Shown here: positions 6,197 through 7,645 of the stretch, one piece after another | How positions within the stretch are numbered: the stretch's first letter is position 1 | Layout: each line of letters starts with the position of its first letter | From: Lachnospiraceae bacterium | GTDB taxonomy: Bacteria > Bacillota > Clostridia > Lachnospirales > Lachnospiraceae | Direction of reading: 5' to 3' | DNA length: 7,645 bases | Assembly (NCBI GenBank): GCA_017964745.1 | Contig: JAGCRJ010000151.1 | Coordinates: 1-7,645, forward strand | Notes under the pieces: model-generated | The model's input: only the letters and a program-made list of their open reading frames with translations | What the model was told of the DNA's origin: nothing | Databases searched by the model: none | Made by a program: the position numbers and the translations under genes

Positions 6197-7102
6197 ATGA
6201 AGGATTTCCTTAGAAATACATGGAAACACAGAGCACACGTGGTACTTGCATTACCTGCATTCCTGGTGCTGTTTTTCATTATGTATGTTCCCATGACGGG
6301 ACTTATTCTTGCTTTCAAGAGATTCGACTCAAGACTCGGAATCTACGGCAGCCCTTTTTGCGGACTTGATAACTTCAAGTTCCTCATTGCTTCAAAAGCT
6401 CAGTTCATCAATTTCACGTCCAATACTTTAATCTACTATGTGATCTTCACCGTGCTCGGCACATTTCTCAATGTTGCCCTTGCGATCGCCATCGATCAGT
6501 GCATTTTCAAGAAGACCACCAAGGTAATGCAGACCCTTATGATCATTCCCGTCTTCATTTCCTATGCTGCGGTACAGTTCATCGTATACGCATTCATCAG
6601 CAAAGATACCGGAATGATCAACAACCTGCTCGGAACCAATACCAGCTTTTACATGAATGCGAGTTACTGGACGGTGATCCTTACGATCACCAAGATATGG
6701 AAGGATACCGGATACGGATCGGTTCTTTACATGTCCGTACTTGCGGGAATCGATACCGAGCTTTATGAGGCAGCCGAGATAGACGGTGCGAACAGATGGA
6801 AGAAGATATGGCATATCACAATTCCCAGCCTCATCCCGATGATAACCGTTATGCTCCTTCTTTCCGTAGGAAGCATCATGAAGTCCGACACCGGTCTTTT
6901 CTATCAGGTCACAAGAGATACCGGAGCACTTTACGACACCACTCAGGTTATCGATTCATTCGTTCTGCATTCGATATTAAAGAACTCTAATTTCGGATTT
7001 ACCGCGGCAACCTCTTTCTTCCAGTCGGTTGTGGGCCTTCTGCTGATGCTCGGCGCTAACGCACTGGTCAAAAAGATCGAGCCTGAGAACGCATTATTCT
7101 AA
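6197..7102 (+). CDS. Carbohydrate ABC transporter permease, LplB/MalF-type (CUT1)
   Basis: This 301-residue inner-membrane permease is one of the two channel subunits of a binding-protein-dependent sugar importer. About six membrane segments are visible: roughly residues 15-40, 74-100, 109-133, 155-184, 205-230 and 272-294. The cytoplasmic EAA loop that docks the ATPase reads YEAAEIDGANRWKKIWHITIP, with Glu191-Ala-Ala and Gly197 in the standard EAA...G form. The N-terminus (HVVLALPAFLVLFFIMYVPMTGLILAFKRF) and the C-terminal KIEPENALF fit LplB-like permeases, which in Clostridia often serve oligosaccharides or complex glycans. The substrate cannot be read from the permease. AGGAAGGG (6182-6189) precedes the ATG by 7 bases. 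The second permease begins 12 bases after the stop. No ATPase gene is visible; such systems often share an MsmX-type ATPase encoded elsewhere. Confidence 0.93.
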   Translation: MKDFLRNTWKHRAHVVLALPAFLVLFFIMYVPMTGLILAFKRFDSRLGIYGSPFCGLDNFKFLIASKAQFINFTSNTLIYYVIFTVLGTFLNVALAIAIDQCIFKKTTKVMQTLMIIPVFISYAAVQFIVYAFISKDTGMINNLLGTNTSFYMNASYWTVILTITKIWKDTGYGSVLYMSVLAGIDTELYEAAEIDGANRWKKIWHITIPSLIPMITVMLLLSVGSIMKSDTGLFYQVTRDTGALYDTTQVIDSFVLHSILKNSNFGFTAATSFFQSVVGLLLMLGANALVKKIEPENALF

Positions 7103-7107
7103 GGAGG
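7101..7107 (+). promoter_or_regulatory. Ribosome binding site of the second permease
   Basis: AAGGAGG overlaps the stop codon of the first permease and lies 7 bases before ATG 7115. It is a near-perfect anti-16S match and supports both the start choice and translation from the same message. Confidence 0.7.
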
Positions 7108-7114
7108 AAGAGAA

Positions 7115-7645
7115 ATGGCCCGCAAGAAAAAAGAAGCCAACCTTGATCTGGCACCTTCGAAAAAAGAAAAAATGGGACCGGGACAGATCGTTCTCCTTAT
7201 CTGCCTTGCCATCTTTACCATATTCTGCTTTGCTCCCGTGGTGCTGGTTTTCGTATCCGCGTTCACGGATGAGATGTATATCGTGCAGCACGGCTTCTCA
7301 TTCTTCCCCCAGAAATGGTCAATGGCGGGAATGAATGCAGTTCTCAAATACGGCAAGCAGCTGTTTTCTTCATACGCCGTAACGATCTTCGTTACGGTAA
7401 CGGGAACTCTTCTCGGACTCCTGATAATGAGTATGTATGCATATGCGATGAGCAGAAAGGATTTCAGGCTTTCCAAGTTCCTTGCGATCTTCCTTCTGAT
7501 ACCGATGCTCTTCAACGGAGGACAGCTTTCCGGATACATCATCTTCACTTCGGTGTATCACCTCAAGGATAGCCTGCTCCTTCTCATACTTCCCCTGTGC
7601 GTTACCACGATGAATGTCATCATTCTGAGAACATATATCGTAAAC
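7115..7645 (+). CDS. Carbohydrate ABC transporter permease, LplC/MalG-type, 3' end outside window
   Basis: The reading frame from ATG 7115 stays open to the last base, giving 177 codons of a protein that normally has about 290-300. It begins MARKKKEANLDLAPSKKEK, a basic cytoplasmic head. A first membrane segment (about residues 23-48, IVLLICLAIFTIFCFAPVVLVFVSAF) follows, then a periplasmic stretch including HGFSFFPQKWSMAGMNAVL. Further segments lie at about residues 88-112 (VTIFVTVTGTLLGLLIMSMYAYAMS) and 120-145, then the LplC-like region MLFNGGQLSGYIIF and LILPLCVTTMNVIILRTYIVN. The EAA ATPase-docking loop should come just after the window edge. It forms the heterodimeric channel with the preceding permease. 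A solute-binding lipoprotein gene is expected nearby but is not in view. Confidence 0.92.
   Translation, partial: MARKKKEANLDLAPSKKEKMGPGQIVLLICLAIFTIFCFAPVVLVFVSAFTDEMYIVQHGFSFFPQKWSMAGMNAVLKYGKQLFSSYAVTIFVTVTGTLLGLLIMSMYAYAMSRKDFRLSKFLAIFLLIPMLFNGGQLSGYIIFTSVYHLKDSLLLLILPLCVTTMNVIILRTYIVN

Overview
The window looks like part of the chromosome of an anaerobic, Gram-positive fermenter of the class Clostridia, most likely Lachnospiraceae-like. That placement is an inference. It rests on strong AGGAGG-type ribosome binding sites, moderate GC with many AGA/AGG and ATA codons, a membrane-anchored transglutaminase-like protein, the three-gene set of GlpA-type oxidoreductase, FAD/NAD oxidoreductase and DUF1667 protein ahead of glpK, and an LplB/LplC-type sugar ABC transporter. 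Every gene is on the + strand.

Layout. Bases 1-1260 are the 3' part of a transglutaminase-like membrane protein whose 5' end lies outside the window. Bases 1234-1306 hold a good sigma-A-type promoter, overlapped by an inverted repeat, that should drive the next block. Bases 1307-5989 are a compact glycerol/glycerol-3-phosphate operon: a GlpA-type FAD dehydrogenase with a C-terminal [2Fe-2S] domain, an FAD/NAD oxidoreductase, a small four-cysteine DUF1667 protein and glycerol kinase GlpK. The first three genes are 4-9 bases apart. A 50-base gap with a terminator-like hairpin separates the third gene from glpK. Bases 5990-6196 form a dense regulatory region with phased A-tracts, a promoter, a dyad over the -10 box and three tandem 13-bp repeats. 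Bases 6197-7645 carry two permease genes of a CUT1-type carbohydrate ABC importer, the second cut by the window edge.

How the genes work together. GlpK would phosphorylate glycerol to sn-glycerol-3-phosphate. The GlpA-type enzyme would oxidise this to dihydroxyacetone phosphate. The second flavoprotein and the DUF1667 protein would pass the electrons on, probably to NAD+ or a soluble carrier, because no GlpC-like membrane anchor is present here. The ABC transporter has its own promoter region and may import a different substrate; its binding protein is not in the window.

The gene content is ordinary central metabolism and no undescribed system is evident. The parts most worth a second look are the control regions, the apparent absence of the PTS-regulated histidine in GlpK, and the poorly understood role of the DUF1667 protein.
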